Shown piece by piece: positions 8,431-15,491 of a stretch of DNA of 55,865 bases. How positions within the stretch are numbered: position 1 is the first letter of the stretch; each line of letters starts with the position of its first letter. The translations under genes and the position numbers were made by a program. This stretch comes from Thermotogaceae bacterium. GTDB taxonomy: Bacteria > Thermotogota > Thermotogae > Thermotogales > Thermotogaceae. The stretch lies in assembly GCA_026993805.1 (NCBI GenBank), contig JALWSA010000019.1, positions 1 to 55,865 on the forward strand, in the 5' to 3' direction. The notes under the pieces are model-generated. The model was given only the letters and a program-made list of their open reading frames with translations, was not told the DNA's origin and made no database searches.

Positions 8431-8484
8431 CAAAATATTTTATACATCACCCAAATATTTTGTCAAGATATCCAAATATTTTGT
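8431..8484 (-). promoter_or_regulatory. Promoter with three phased operator-like repeats upstream of DUF2089
   Basis: On the plus strand the core AAATATTTT occurs at 8433-8441, 8453-8461 and 8474-8482, so the spacing is 20 and 21 bp, two helical turns, placing all three on one DNA face. The two distal copies share the longer form CCAAATATTTTGT (8451-8463, 8472-8484). On the minus strand a promoter overlaps them: TTGACA at 8466-8461, a 16-nt spacer and TATAAA at 8444-8439. The -35 abuts the middle repeat and the -10 lies in the proximal one. A protein bound to these repeats would block RNA polymerase; DUF2089 itself is the obvious candidate (inference). Confidence 0.7.
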
Positions 8485-8524
8485 GATGAGTCACAAACCA
8501 GGGGAGAGAGCAGTAAAAAAGAAA

Positions 8525-8543
8525 GGGCACCCGCTTGGTGCCC
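8525..8543 (-). terminator. Rho-independent terminator after the TPR gene
   Basis: Inverted repeat GGGCACC-(5 nt)-GGTGCCC followed on the minus strand by TTTCTTTTTTA. It lies about 50 nt downstream of the TPR protein stop and just upstream of the DUF2089 promoter, separating the two transcription units. Confidence 0.8.
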
Positions 8544-8590
8544 CGATTAAATCTTTCGCGAAGTAGCCTGCGCGACCTTCAAGAGATGTG

Positions 8591-9322
8591 TTAATCGCCC
8601 TTGAGCTTTTTCAGATGCTCTTTTGCCGTCTCTTTGGCTTCAAGACCGAGCGATGTGAAACCCTTCATCGGCGGGAGCTCAAGGACCCTTTTAAAAGCCT
8701 CTATCGCTTTTTCCTTCTTTCCCCACATCTCATATAAAATCCCCAGTTCCAGATAGGTGTTTATGTACCTTGGCTCTATTTCCAAAGCTTTGAGAAGGAA
8801 TTTTTCGGCCTTGGAATAGCTCTTGAAGGGCCACGGAAGGTCTCTGTACCTCATCCCCATCGCTACCATCGCTCTGTAACATTTTGGATCGAGTTCTATT
8901 GCCTTGAGCATGCTTTTGTCGAAATCCCCCACCATGAAAAGACTCTTTATTATCCCGACATACTGCGCAAGTCTTCCTATAGCAGCTCCCTTGACGAAAT
9001 ATGCGTAGGCATAATCAGGTTTTAGGTTTATGGCTTTGTCTGCGTATTCCATGGCTTTCTCGTAATACTCTCTCTTGTTGGCATCCTTGGGCAGAGCCCA
9101 CTGCGCGTATTCGACGAGAGCATCCGCAAGTATCGTGTAAAGTCTGTAATCCTTATCTTGCATAGATTCGAGTTCTTCTATTATCTTCTTCATACCCTGA
9201 GCATCGTAGCCGTCTCTGCACCGAACGAATCTTTCCTGGTAGGAAGCCACGATATCGTCTGAAACGGCAAAAATGCTCAAGGAAAATGCCAGCACCAAAA
9301 CTAATAAAACCGCCTTTCTCAC
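8591..9322 (-). CDS. Secreted TPR-repeat protein
   Basis: A 243-residue protein when started at GTG 9322-9320, which has GGGGGTGATG just upstream; the longer frame lacks a start signal. Residues 1-20 form a signal peptide (AVLLVLVLAFSLSIFAVS). Tetratricopeptide repeats follow, for example YYEKAMEYADKAINLKPDYAYAYF, FDKSMLKAIELDPKCYRAMVAMG, AEKFLLKALEIEPRYINTYLELG and EKAIEAFKRVLELPP. It is presumably a periplasmic scaffold for protein contacts. It is divergent from the response regulator gene, which also carries TPR-like helices at its C-terminus. Specific partner unknown. Confidence 0.82.
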   Translation of the reverse strand: MRKAVLLVLVLAFSLSIFAVSDDIVASYQERFVRCRDGYDAQGMKKIIEELESMQDKDYRLYTILADALVEYAQWALPKDANKREYYEKAMEYADKAINLKPDYAYAYFVKGAAIGRLAQYVGIIKSLFMVGDFDKSMLKAIELDPKCYRAMVAMGMRYRDLPWPFKSYSKAEKFLLKALEIEPRYINTYLELGILYEMWGKKEKAIEAFKRVLELPPMKGFTSLGLEAKETAKEHLKKLKGD

Positions 9323-9332
9323 ACCATCACCC

Positions 9333-9368
9333 CCTGACTTTATACTATAGCATGTTATACTTTTCCAA
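9333..9368. promoter_or_regulatory. Overlapping divergent promoters
   Basis: The 60-nt gap between the TPR gene and the response regulator holds two overlapping candidate promoters. Plus strand: CTGACT (9334-9339), 16 nt, TATACT (9356-9361). Minus strand: TTGGAA (9368-9363), 18 nt, TATAAA (9344-9339). The overlap means firing in one direction would compete with the other. Confidence 0.4.
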
Positions 9369-9382
9369 TCGGAGGGATCCGG

Positions 9383-10024
9383 TTGGCAAAGATACTCGTT
9401 GTGGACTCGGAGAGAAACGCCAGAAACTTGGTCAAAAGGACGCTGGAAGAAGAAGGCCATGAAGTAATACCTGTGGCGAGTATGGAAGAGGCCCTGGCGA
9501 ATGTCTGGTCCAAAGTAGGAGAAGGCAAGGTTGCAGCCTACGATCTCGTTATAACCGACATAAAGATATCCGGGGGATCCGGAATCGAGCTCATAAAGAA
9601 ACTGTCTGAGTCCGGAATTCCTATACCGATAATAGTAACCGGTGGTGCCGTTCCGCCAGAATCCGTTGCAGAAGCGATGAAAGCGGGAGCCATCGATTTT
9701 CTTTCAAAGCCATTTTCAGAGCAGGAGCTTTTATCGAAAGTGGAAGCAGTGCTTAAGATAGAAAAAGACACATTTGGAAAACTGGAAAGAAAAGCAAAAA
9801 GCCTTCTGGAGAGCGGCAATCTCGTCCTGGCAGACAAGGTAATCCGCCAGATGTTCTCTTTGATGCCGTCTTCTCCAGTGCCTCATTTCCTTTATTACAA
9901 ACTCTTGAGACTTCGGGGGAACGAAGAGCTTGCAATGAAACATCTAGAATGTGCGAAGACTCTGGATCCAAAATACCAGCCCGTTGTGGATGAACTTAAA
10001 CGGCTCGGGGAGGAGAAAAGGTGA
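9383..10024 (+). CDS. Response regulator receiver protein with TPR-like C-terminus
   Basis: A 213-residue protein started at TTG 9383, with GGAGG 7 nt upstream. Residues 1-125 form a CheY-like receiver with D8, phospho-acceptor D59 (VITDI), T86 (IIVTGG) and K109 (FLSKP). Position 9, often a second acidic residue, is serine. Residues 130-213 form TPR-like helices (AKSLLESGNLVLADKVIRQM, LAMKHLECAKTLDPKYQPV), not a DNA-binding domain. It therefore probably acts by protein contact, not as a transcription factor. No sensor kinase is adjacent. It overlaps the unknown gene downstream by 4 bases. Confidence 0.85.
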   Translation: MAKILVVDSERNARNLVKRTLEEEGHEVIPVASMEEALANVWSKVGEGKVAAYDLVITDIKISGGSGIELIKKLSESGIPIPIIVTGGAVPPESVAEAMKAGAIDFLSKPFSEQELLSKVEAVLKIEKDTFGKLERKAKSLLESGNLVLADKVIRQMFSLMPSSPVPHFLYYKLLRLRGNEELAMKHLECAKTLDPKYQPVVDELKRLGEEKR

Positions 10025-10788
10025 CTGCAGTTGCAATAGCCTGGTCTGAAGGAAAAGAGATAGGGAAGTTTGCCGTCCAGATCGGTAAGAAGATGCGTCT
10101 CAAAGAGCTTGAAAGGGATATATCTAAGAGGTTCGGGGGAGAAGAGTTCAGAAAGATAACTCTGATAGAAGACTTCATGAGAATGGTATTCTCTTCCGAA
10201 ATCACCGTCCCGGTTAAGATATGCAAAGAAGCAAATCTTCTTTCTTTGCTCAATCTTCATGAATGCATAAGGGTGTATTTCCTCTTCGAGAGAAGAGAAG
10301 TGCACTTCGACATATCTAACGGCCAGCTTGAAGAAGAGAGCGGTGAAAAGGAAATAAAAGAAGCTTTATTAAATTCCGGGCACTACCTCGGAACATACGC
10401 CATGCCATGCTACCTTTCCATAGAAGATCAAAACGATTTCGTCAACAGAAGAAAACGCCTCCCGGTTAAAACGGATGGGCTCGGTGATGAGATAAGAATA
10501 AAGGCGTATTTCAAGAGAAAGAAACTGCAAACATCGTTCAAAAAAGAAACAAACTTCCTGGACGTGGCCACTGCAGTTTTCGACGGTCTCAACCTTAACC
10601 CCGACTCTTACTTCCGAGTTTTTAAAGGCGACAGAGACGCCTGCCTTTTGTCCGTGGAATTCCCGCCCCATTCCATGGTGCAGGGATTCTCATTTATAAA
10701 TATAGGAGAAATGGCAGCGCTCATGGGTGATGATTTTTCAATAGATCACGAGATGGAAAGAGTGGTAAACCTGGAGGTGATCAGATGA
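10021..10788 (+). CDS. Unknown protein between response regulator and metG
   Basis: A 255-residue protein starting with GTG at 10021 inside the response regulator stop (GTGA overlap) and ending 4 bases inside metG. No signal peptide, membrane segment or recognisable domain is visible. The composition is mixed alpha/beta with charged helices (MRLKELERDISKRFGGEEFRKI). The C-terminal part has a hydrophobic strand-rich block (ACLLSVEFPPHSMVQGFSFINIGEMAAL). The double overlap indicates coupled translation with both neighbours. Function unknown; it could be the output partner of the response regulator. Confidence 0.7.
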   Translation: MTAVAIAWSEGKEIGKFAVQIGKKMRLKELERDISKRFGGEEFRKITLIEDFMRMVFSSEITVPVKICKEANLLSLLNLHECIRVYFLFERREVHFDISNGQLEEESGEKEIKEALLNSGHYLGTYAMPCYLSIEDQNDFVNRRKRLPVKTDGLGDEIRIKAYFKRKKLQTSFKKETNFLDVATAVFDGLNLNPDSYFRVFKGDRDACLLSVEFPPHSMVQGFSFINIGEMAALMGDDFSIDHEMERVVNLEVIR

Positions 10789-12701
10789 AGTTCTACATAA
10801 CGACTCCCATATACTATGTGAACGCCGAGCCACATATAGGGAGCGCCTACACGACGATAATCGCGGACATAATCGCACGCTACAAAAGGATGATAGGATA
10901 CGATGTCTTCTTCCTCACCGGAACGGATGAACACGGCCTTAAAATCCTCCAGGCAGCGCAGGCAGCGGGAAGGGATGTCAAGGAATTTTGCGATGAGCTT
11001 GCCGGAAAGTTCAAGCAGCTATGGAAGGACCTGAAGATAACAAACGACTTTTTCATAAGGACGACCGATCCGCAGCACGAAGAGACTGTGAGGTTCTTCG
11101 TGAAGAAAATGATGGAAAACGGCGATATATACAAGGGCAAGTACTCCGGATGGTACTGCGTGCATTGCGAAACATACTACGACGAGAGCGAAGTTCTTGA
11201 AAAAGATGGAAAAAAGGTCTGCCCGACATGCGGAAGGGAAGTCAAATGGGTGGAAGAAGAAAATTACTTCTTCAGGCTATCCAAATACAACGATGCACTC
11301 AAAAAACACTTCGAAGAAAATCCCGACTTCGTAGAGCCCGATTTCAGAAAGAACGAGATGTTAAAGATTCTTGAAAAGGGCCTGAAAGACATATCCATAA
11401 CCAGAACCACATTCAAATGGGGAGTTCCCTTCCCGGGAGACGAAAAGCATGTGATATATGTCTGGGTTGATGCTCTGATAAACTATGTCTCTGCCATAGG
11501 ATATGGAAGGGATGAAGAGACTTTCAACAAATACTGGCCCGCGGATGTGCATCTGATAGGAAAAGAGATAAACAGATTCCACTCTCTCATCTGGCCTGCA
11601 ATGCTTATATCCGTAGGGCTCCCGCTTCCAAAGAAGATCTTCGCTCACGGATGGCTCACCGTGAACGGTCAGAAGATCTCCAAGTCTCTGGGTAATGCCA
11701 TAGATCCCAGGAGATTCGTGGAAAAATACGGAAACGATGTAATAAGGTATTACCTTGTAAGGGATATCGTATTCGGAAAAGATGGAGACTTTTCTGAAGA
11801 GAAACTCGTCACGCGTCTCAATGCCGACCTTGCCAACGATTACGGAAATCTCCTTCACAGAACGCTCGCGATGGTTAAAAAACACTTTTCAAACAAAATT
11901 CCAAAGCCATCTGAAAGCACAGACCTTGACCCGCAGCTAAAGGAAAAAACTCTCAAGACCGTCGAAAACTACATCAAGCTCATGGACTCTTACAAACTAA
12001 CAGAAGCCCTTGAAACCGTCTGGGATTTGATCTCCTTCGTGAACACCTACTTTGACAGAACCCGCCCCTGGATCCTGGCAAAGGAAGGGAAAATGGAAAA
12101 ACTCGCCACAGTTCTTTACAACACATCAGAAGCGATACTCAAGGTCGCCATGATGACACTCCCCATTATGCCCGATACATCCGAAGAAGTCTTCAGAAGG
12201 CTTGGCTTTAAAGAAAAAGTCACGCCAGAGCTTCTGAAAACCTGGGGAACCTTGAAACCTGGAAGCGAAGCGATCCACGGGAAGCCCTTGTTTGAGAAAA
12301 TAGAGCTCAAAGATCTCAAAAAGGTTGCGGAAGTCAAGAAGGGAGTGAAGGAAAAGGTGAGGAGCGAAGAAGCCGGCATAATCACAATCGATGACTTCGC
12401 GAAAGTTGATCTGAGAGTCGCCAAGATTTTGTCTGCCGAGAAAGTGGAAGGATCCGAAAAACTCATAAAGATGGAAATAGACTTGGGAGAACTGGGAAAA
12501 CGGCAGCTTGTTGGCGGCCTTGCCAAATACTACAAACCCGAAGAGCTCGTCGGAAAACTGATAATCGTCGTGGCAAACCTTAAACCTCGCAAACTCTTTG
12601 GAATAGAGTCTCAGGGAATGCTACTGGCCGCAAAGAAAGGCGACAAACTCACTCTTCTCACCGTTGAAGGTGAGATAGAGCCCGGCGCTAAGATATCCTG
12701 A
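10785..12701 (+). CDS. metG: Methionyl-tRNA synthetase with C-terminal tRNA-binding domain
   Basis: A 638-residue class I synthetase that charges tRNA-Met. The HIGH-type motif is PHIGSAYT near residue 18. The zinc knuckle appears as CVHCETYY and CPTCGREV. The second signature loop reads KISKS rather than the usual KMSKS. Residues about 530-638 form the EMAP/Trbp111-like domain (DLRVAKILSAEKVEGSEKLIKMEIDLG), which adds tRNA affinity and dimerises the enzyme. The start ATG follows GGAGGTGATCAG. It is the last gene of the response-regulator operon. A weak hairpin plus short T-run (12792-12811) may terminate it. Confidence 0.96.
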   Translation: MKFYITTPIYYVNAEPHIGSAYTTIIADIIARYKRMIGYDVFFLTGTDEHGLKILQAAQAAGRDVKEFCDELAGKFKQLWKDLKITNDFFIRTTDPQHEETVRFFVKKMMENGDIYKGKYSGWYCVHCETYYDESEVLEKDGKKVCPTCGREVKWVEEENYFFRLSKYNDALKKHFEENPDFVEPDFRKNEMLKILEKGLKDISITRTTFKWGVPFPGDEKHVIYVWVDALINYVSAIGYGRDEETFNKYWPADVHLIGKEINRFHSLIWPAMLISVGLPLPKKIFAHGWLTVNGQKISKSLGNAIDPRRFVEKYGNDVIRYYLVRDIVFGKDGDFSEEKLVTRLNADLANDYGNLLHRTLAMVKKHFSNKIPKPSESTDLDPQLKEKTLKTVENYIKLMDSYKLTEALETVWDLISFVNTYFDRTRPWILAKEGKMEKLATVLYNTSEAILKVAMMTLPIMPDTSEEVFRRLGFKEKVTPELLKTWGTLKPGSEAIHGKPLFEKIELKDLKKVAEVKKGVKEKVRSEEAGIITIDDFAKVDLRVAKILSAEKVEGSEKLIKMEIDLGELGKRQLVGGLAKYYKPEELVGKLIIVVANLKPRKLFGIESQGMLLAAKKGDKLTLLTVEGEIEPGAKIS

Positions 12702-12708
12702 AAGAGCT

Positions 12709-12942
12709 TCATGCAAGCTCGTCAAACATGACTTTTTGGAGAGCTTTGTAAAAGAGTTTTATCGCCCTTCCGGGACTAACAATAATTTTGCGGGCCTCAA
12801 GGCCCCTTTTTGCCATAGCGCTTATCCTATCTGCAAGTTCGCTTCCAGAGCTCTGAAAGACTCCCCGGCTCGAAGGAGTATTTTCAAAAGAAGCGCCCAA
12901 GCTTTGAACGAAGGTTTGGGAAGAAACCCCCTCAACCCTCAT
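12709..12942 (-). CDS. Small hypothetical protein after the PadR-ABC operon
   Basis: A 77-residue frame whose ATG at 12942 follows TTTGGAGATGGGAGA, with GTATAAT about 20 nt further upstream in the 50-nt gap after the permease gene. The N-terminal 35 residues are rich in Ser, Gln and Gly (EGVSSQTFVQSLGASF); the C-terminal 40 form likely amphipathic helices (RAIKLFYKALQKVMF). The hairpin GAGCTT-(5 nt)-AAGCTC at 12704-12720 spans its stop codon and could end the transcript. No family is recognised. It fills most of the 290-nt gap between metG and the permease; otherwise that gap holds only a weak metG terminator. Confidence 0.5.
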   Translation of the reverse strand: MRVEGVSSQTFVQSLGASFENTPSSRGVFQSSGSELADRISAMAKRGLEARKIIVSPGRAIKLFYKALQKVMFDELA

Positions 12943-12992
12943 TCTCCCATCTCCAAATTTATTATACTCCCGCGCGCCCTACCTTTCCCACA

Positions 12993-14069
12993 TCATTCCT
13001 TAACAAGCTTTGGAAACATGATAGTAGCAAGAACGGATGTGAGCAGGGCAAAGAGAAGAAGGACCGTTATGTCGAAAGTCATGAGATCTATGGAGCTTCC
13101 TATTACAACATTCTTTCTGAGAGCATCGGCAGCGTAGGTGAGAGGGAATATCTTGGAGATGTACTGGGCGATCTTTGGCATCTGATCGATCGGGAAGAAA
13201 ACCCCAGAGAAGAACATCATGGGAAAGGTTATTGTCATCATTGTGAGCTGGGCCGTCTCCTGCTCCTTTATTCCGGCGGTTATTATTATCCCTATACCTA
13301 TGAAACTGAAAGTGGAAAGAATCAGAAGAAGCAGCGTTTCCAATATGTTTCCGTGTACTCTAACCCCAAAAAGGAGCATGGAAGTTCCAAGAACGATCAA
13401 AGCCTGCACCACGCCCCTGACGGTTTGGGCGAGTATCTTTCCAACCACTATGCTCGACCTGCTTATCGGAGTCACCATGAGCCCGTCCAGTGTCCCAAGC
13501 TCCCTTTCCCTCGTTATCGAAGCGGCAAGTCCACTCGCAACACTCATTATCGCTATCATCGCCATCATTCCCGGTGCCATGAACTGGTAGTAGCTAAAAT
13601 CTTCCCCGCCTACTCCCACGAGCTTGACTTTTACTTTCTTCTCTTCGGATTTTCCTTCCCTTCCCATGAAAGAAGCCGCCATTTTGGAGATCATTATCGC
13701 GGCCTGCGGATTCGAAGGGCTCGGTATAACCTCGAGTGTGGCATTTCCTTTTGTATAGTTTTGCATAAAACCTTTTGGAACTACAACTGCGGCGGCTATC
13801 TGGCCTTTTGCGAGCGCATCAAGCATCTCCTTTCTGCTTTTGTAGACGACGACCTTGCCGCTCTTTGCCATCTTGGGAATTGCCACCAGACTGAAGAGAG
13901 GATCTTCTGAGTAAAATCCCATCTTCACGGAAGTGTCCGAATAGTCCTTGGGAAAGATGTATCCCATCATGAGCATCATGAGTATCGGCATCAGTAACGA
14001 CATAACGAGCATTGTTCTGCTTCTTAAAAGAAATTTCAGATCCTTCCAGGCTATTCTGAGCGCGTTCAT
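12993..14069 (-). CDS. ABC-2 type permease (YhgE/Pip or NatB-like)
   Basis: A 358-residue permease with one N-terminal helix (LVMSLLMPILMMLMMGYIF), a large extracytoplasmic domain of about 150 residues, then five membrane helices (residues about 170-355). This is the ABC2_membrane_3 layout. The motif ASGLAASITRERELGTLDGLMVTPISRSSIVVGK is the typical coupling segment of drug and sodium exporters. The start overlaps the ATPase stop by 4 bases. Together with the PadR regulator upstream it suggests an inducible efflux pump. Confidence 0.9.
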   Translation of the reverse strand: MNALRIAWKDLKFLLRSRTMLVMSLLMPILMMLMMGYIFPKDYSDTSVKMGFYSEDPLFSLVAIPKMAKSGKVVVYKSRKEMLDALAKGQIAAAVVVPKGFMQNYTKGNATLEVIPSPSNPQAAIMISKMAASFMGREGKSEEKKVKVKLVGVGGEDFSYYQFMAPGMMAMIAIMSVASGLAASITRERELGTLDGLMVTPISRSSIVVGKILAQTVRGVVQALIVLGTSMLLFGVRVHGNILETLLLLILSTFSFIGIGIIITAGIKEQETAQLTMMTITFPMMFFSGVFFPIDQMPKIAQYISKIFPLTYAADALRKNVVIGSSIDLMTFDITVLLLFALLTSVLATIMFPKLVKE

Positions 14070-14965
14070 GCGGCTTCACCCCCGGTCAGCTTGACGAATA
14101 TATCTTCAAGTGATGGCTCAAAGCTCTTCACGTTTATGATTCTCACACTCTGGCCGGTCACATCGTGAAGGAACTTCTCAAGACTTTCGACTTCGACCTT
14201 CAGGTATCCTTCCGCACTTTCCAAAATCTTCACGCCAGAAGGGATCTTAAGATCTCCTTCGTATTCGATCTGGACTATCTCCTTTTCCTTGAAAAGATTC
14301 TTAAGGCTTTTAGGAGTGTCCATTGCAACGATCTTTCCCTTGTTTATTATCGCGACCTTCGTTGCCAAAAGCTCGACTTCATGGAGAATGTGAGTTGTGA
14401 GAATTATCGTTACGCCTTCTTGGTGGAGCTCCTTTATGAAATCCCGTATCTTTCTCGTTGTGTGCGGGTCGAGCCCGAGTGTTGGCTCGTCCAGAAAGAG
14501 TATGTCCGGCTTTGGAACAAGAGCCCTTACAAGGTTCACTTTTTGCTTCATTCCAGTGCTTAGCTTTGAAACCCGCATGTTCTTCCATTCCCACATATCA
14601 AGCATCTTCAAAAGACGCTCTGCTCTTTCGTAAATTTCCTTATCGCTCAGACCGTACAGCTTTGAAAAGAAGAAAACGTTCTCCAGAACGGTCAGCCTGT
14701 CATAGAGAATCAATTTATCGGAAACGAGACCTATTTTCTTCCTTACCTTTCTCTCTTCTTTCACGACATCGTATCCGGCCACGAAAGCCCTTCCAGATGT
14801 CGGAGATGCAAGGGTGGTCAAAACCCTTATCGTTGTGCTCTTTCCTGCTCCGTTCGGGCCCAAAAGCGCGAACAGCTCTCCCCATTCAACTTCAAAGCTT
14901 ATTCCATCGACCGCCTTCACTTTCCCGTAGTACTTTTTTAGGTTCTCAACTACTATGGCCTTCAT
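14066..14965 (-). CDS. ABC exporter ATP-binding protein (PadR-linked)
   Basis: A 299-residue ABC ATPase starting at ATG 14965, with GGAGGTGGAAGG directly upstream; a farther in-frame start is inside padR and less likely. Walker A GPNGAGKST, signature LSTGMKQKVNLV, Walker B ILFLDEPTLGLD and the H-loop ILTTHIL are intact. The C-terminal domain resembles that of daunorubicin/NatA-type exporters. The first 20 bases overlap padR, so the regulator and pump are translationally coupled. Confidence 0.92.
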   Translation of the reverse strand: MKAIVVENLKKYYGKVKAVDGISFEVEWGELFALLGPNGAGKSTTIRVLTTLASPTSGRAFVAGYDVVKEERKVRKKIGLVSDKLILYDRLTVLENVFFFSKLYGLSDKEIYERAERLLKMLDMWEWKNMRVSKLSTGMKQKVNLVRALVPKPDILFLDEPTLGLDPHTTRKIRDFIKELHQEGVTIILTTHILHEVELLATKVAIINKGKIVAMDTPKSLKNLFKEKEIVQIEYEGDLKIPSGVKILESAEGYLKVEVESLEKFLHDVTGQSVRIINVKSFEPSLEDIFVKLTGGEAA

Positions 14966-15404
14966 CCTTCCACCTCCTGAGCTCTCCCAAAAGCCTTTCA
15001 ACCGCGTTTATCAGATCGTCTATTCCCTTTTTGCTCTGCCAGTTCACTTTTTTGAAAGCGAAGAAAACATTTCGAAAAGAATGCCTTATGCTCTCCGGAA
15101 CCCTGTGATAGTCCATGGAAAGCCCAAGCCTCTGCAAAATCCTCTCAAGTTCTTCTTTGCTTTTATTCAGATTTCTAACGATCTTCTTTCCCTGGGCCGT
15201 CAGAGAATACACCTTCCTTTTGCCCCTTTTCTCATACCTCACATAGCCTTCTTCTTCGAGGCTCTGCAAATGCGGATATATCGTTCCGGGAGAGACGGAA
15301 AAGCCGTTTCTCTTGCAGTACTTCATGAAATCGTACCCGCTCGCCTCTCCTTCCGCATTCAAAAACTTCAGAATCATGACCTTAAGAAAACCCTTCCCCT
15401 TCAA
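14946..15404 (-). CDS. PadR family transcriptional regulator
   Basis: A 152-residue PadR protein starting at TTG 15404-15402, with AGGAG 7-8 nt upstream; this gives the family-typical N-terminus MKGKGFLKVMILKFL. The winged helix is clear: GEASGYDFMKYC, SPGTIYPHLQSLEEEGYVRYEKRGKRKVYSLT. The C-terminal helical part is the dimerisation region. PadR proteins commonly repress their own operon and an adjacent efflux pump, releasing when bound by a toxic small molecule. A nested palindrome immediately upstream is the expected operator. Confidence 0.9.
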   Translation of the reverse strand: MKGKGFLKVMILKFLNAEGEASGYDFMKYCKRNGFSVSPGTIYPHLQSLEEEGYVRYEKRGKRKVYSLTAQGKKIVRNLNKSKEELERILQRLGLSMDYHRVPESIRHSFRNVFFAFKKVNWQSKKGIDDLINAVERLLGELRRWKDEGHSS

Positions 15405-15415
15405 ACTCCCACTCC

Positions 15416-15443
15416 TATCGAAATCGATATATCGATACCGATA
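15416..15443. promoter_or_regulatory. Nested palindromic PadR operator with extended -10
   Basis: A perfect 14-bp palindrome ATCGATATATCGAT (15423-15436) is framed by TATCG (15416-15420) and CGATA (15439-15443). The outer arms are also exact reverse complements, giving a 28-bp dyad with only two mismatched inner pairs. On the minus strand TGTGATAAT (extended -10, hexamer at 15450-15445) sits directly upstream. The dyad would therefore cover the transcription start of padR. Strong candidate for autorepression. Confidence 0.7.
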
Positions 15444-15470
15444 TATTATCACAAAGAAAAAGAAAAGGAA

Positions 15471-15491
15471 GAGGGGACGCGCGGTCCCCTC
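15471..15491 (-). terminator. Terminator of the hydrogenase operon
   Basis: Stem GAGGGGAC-(5 nt)-GTCCCCTC followed on the minus strand by TTCCTTTTCTTTTTC. The stem begins inside the hydA stop codon. It cleanly separates the hydrogenase operon from padR. Confidence 0.85.

Noticed and set aside
8418-8450. Longer DUF2089 start at 8450
   Set aside because: This ATG lies within the promoter -10 region and lacks a ribosome site; the ATG at 8417 has GGAGGTG.
12792-12811. Hairpin GGGCC-TCAA-GGCCC plus CTTTTTG after metG
   Set aside because: Only a five-pair stem and it lies inside the opposite-strand small gene; kept only as a possible weak metG terminator.
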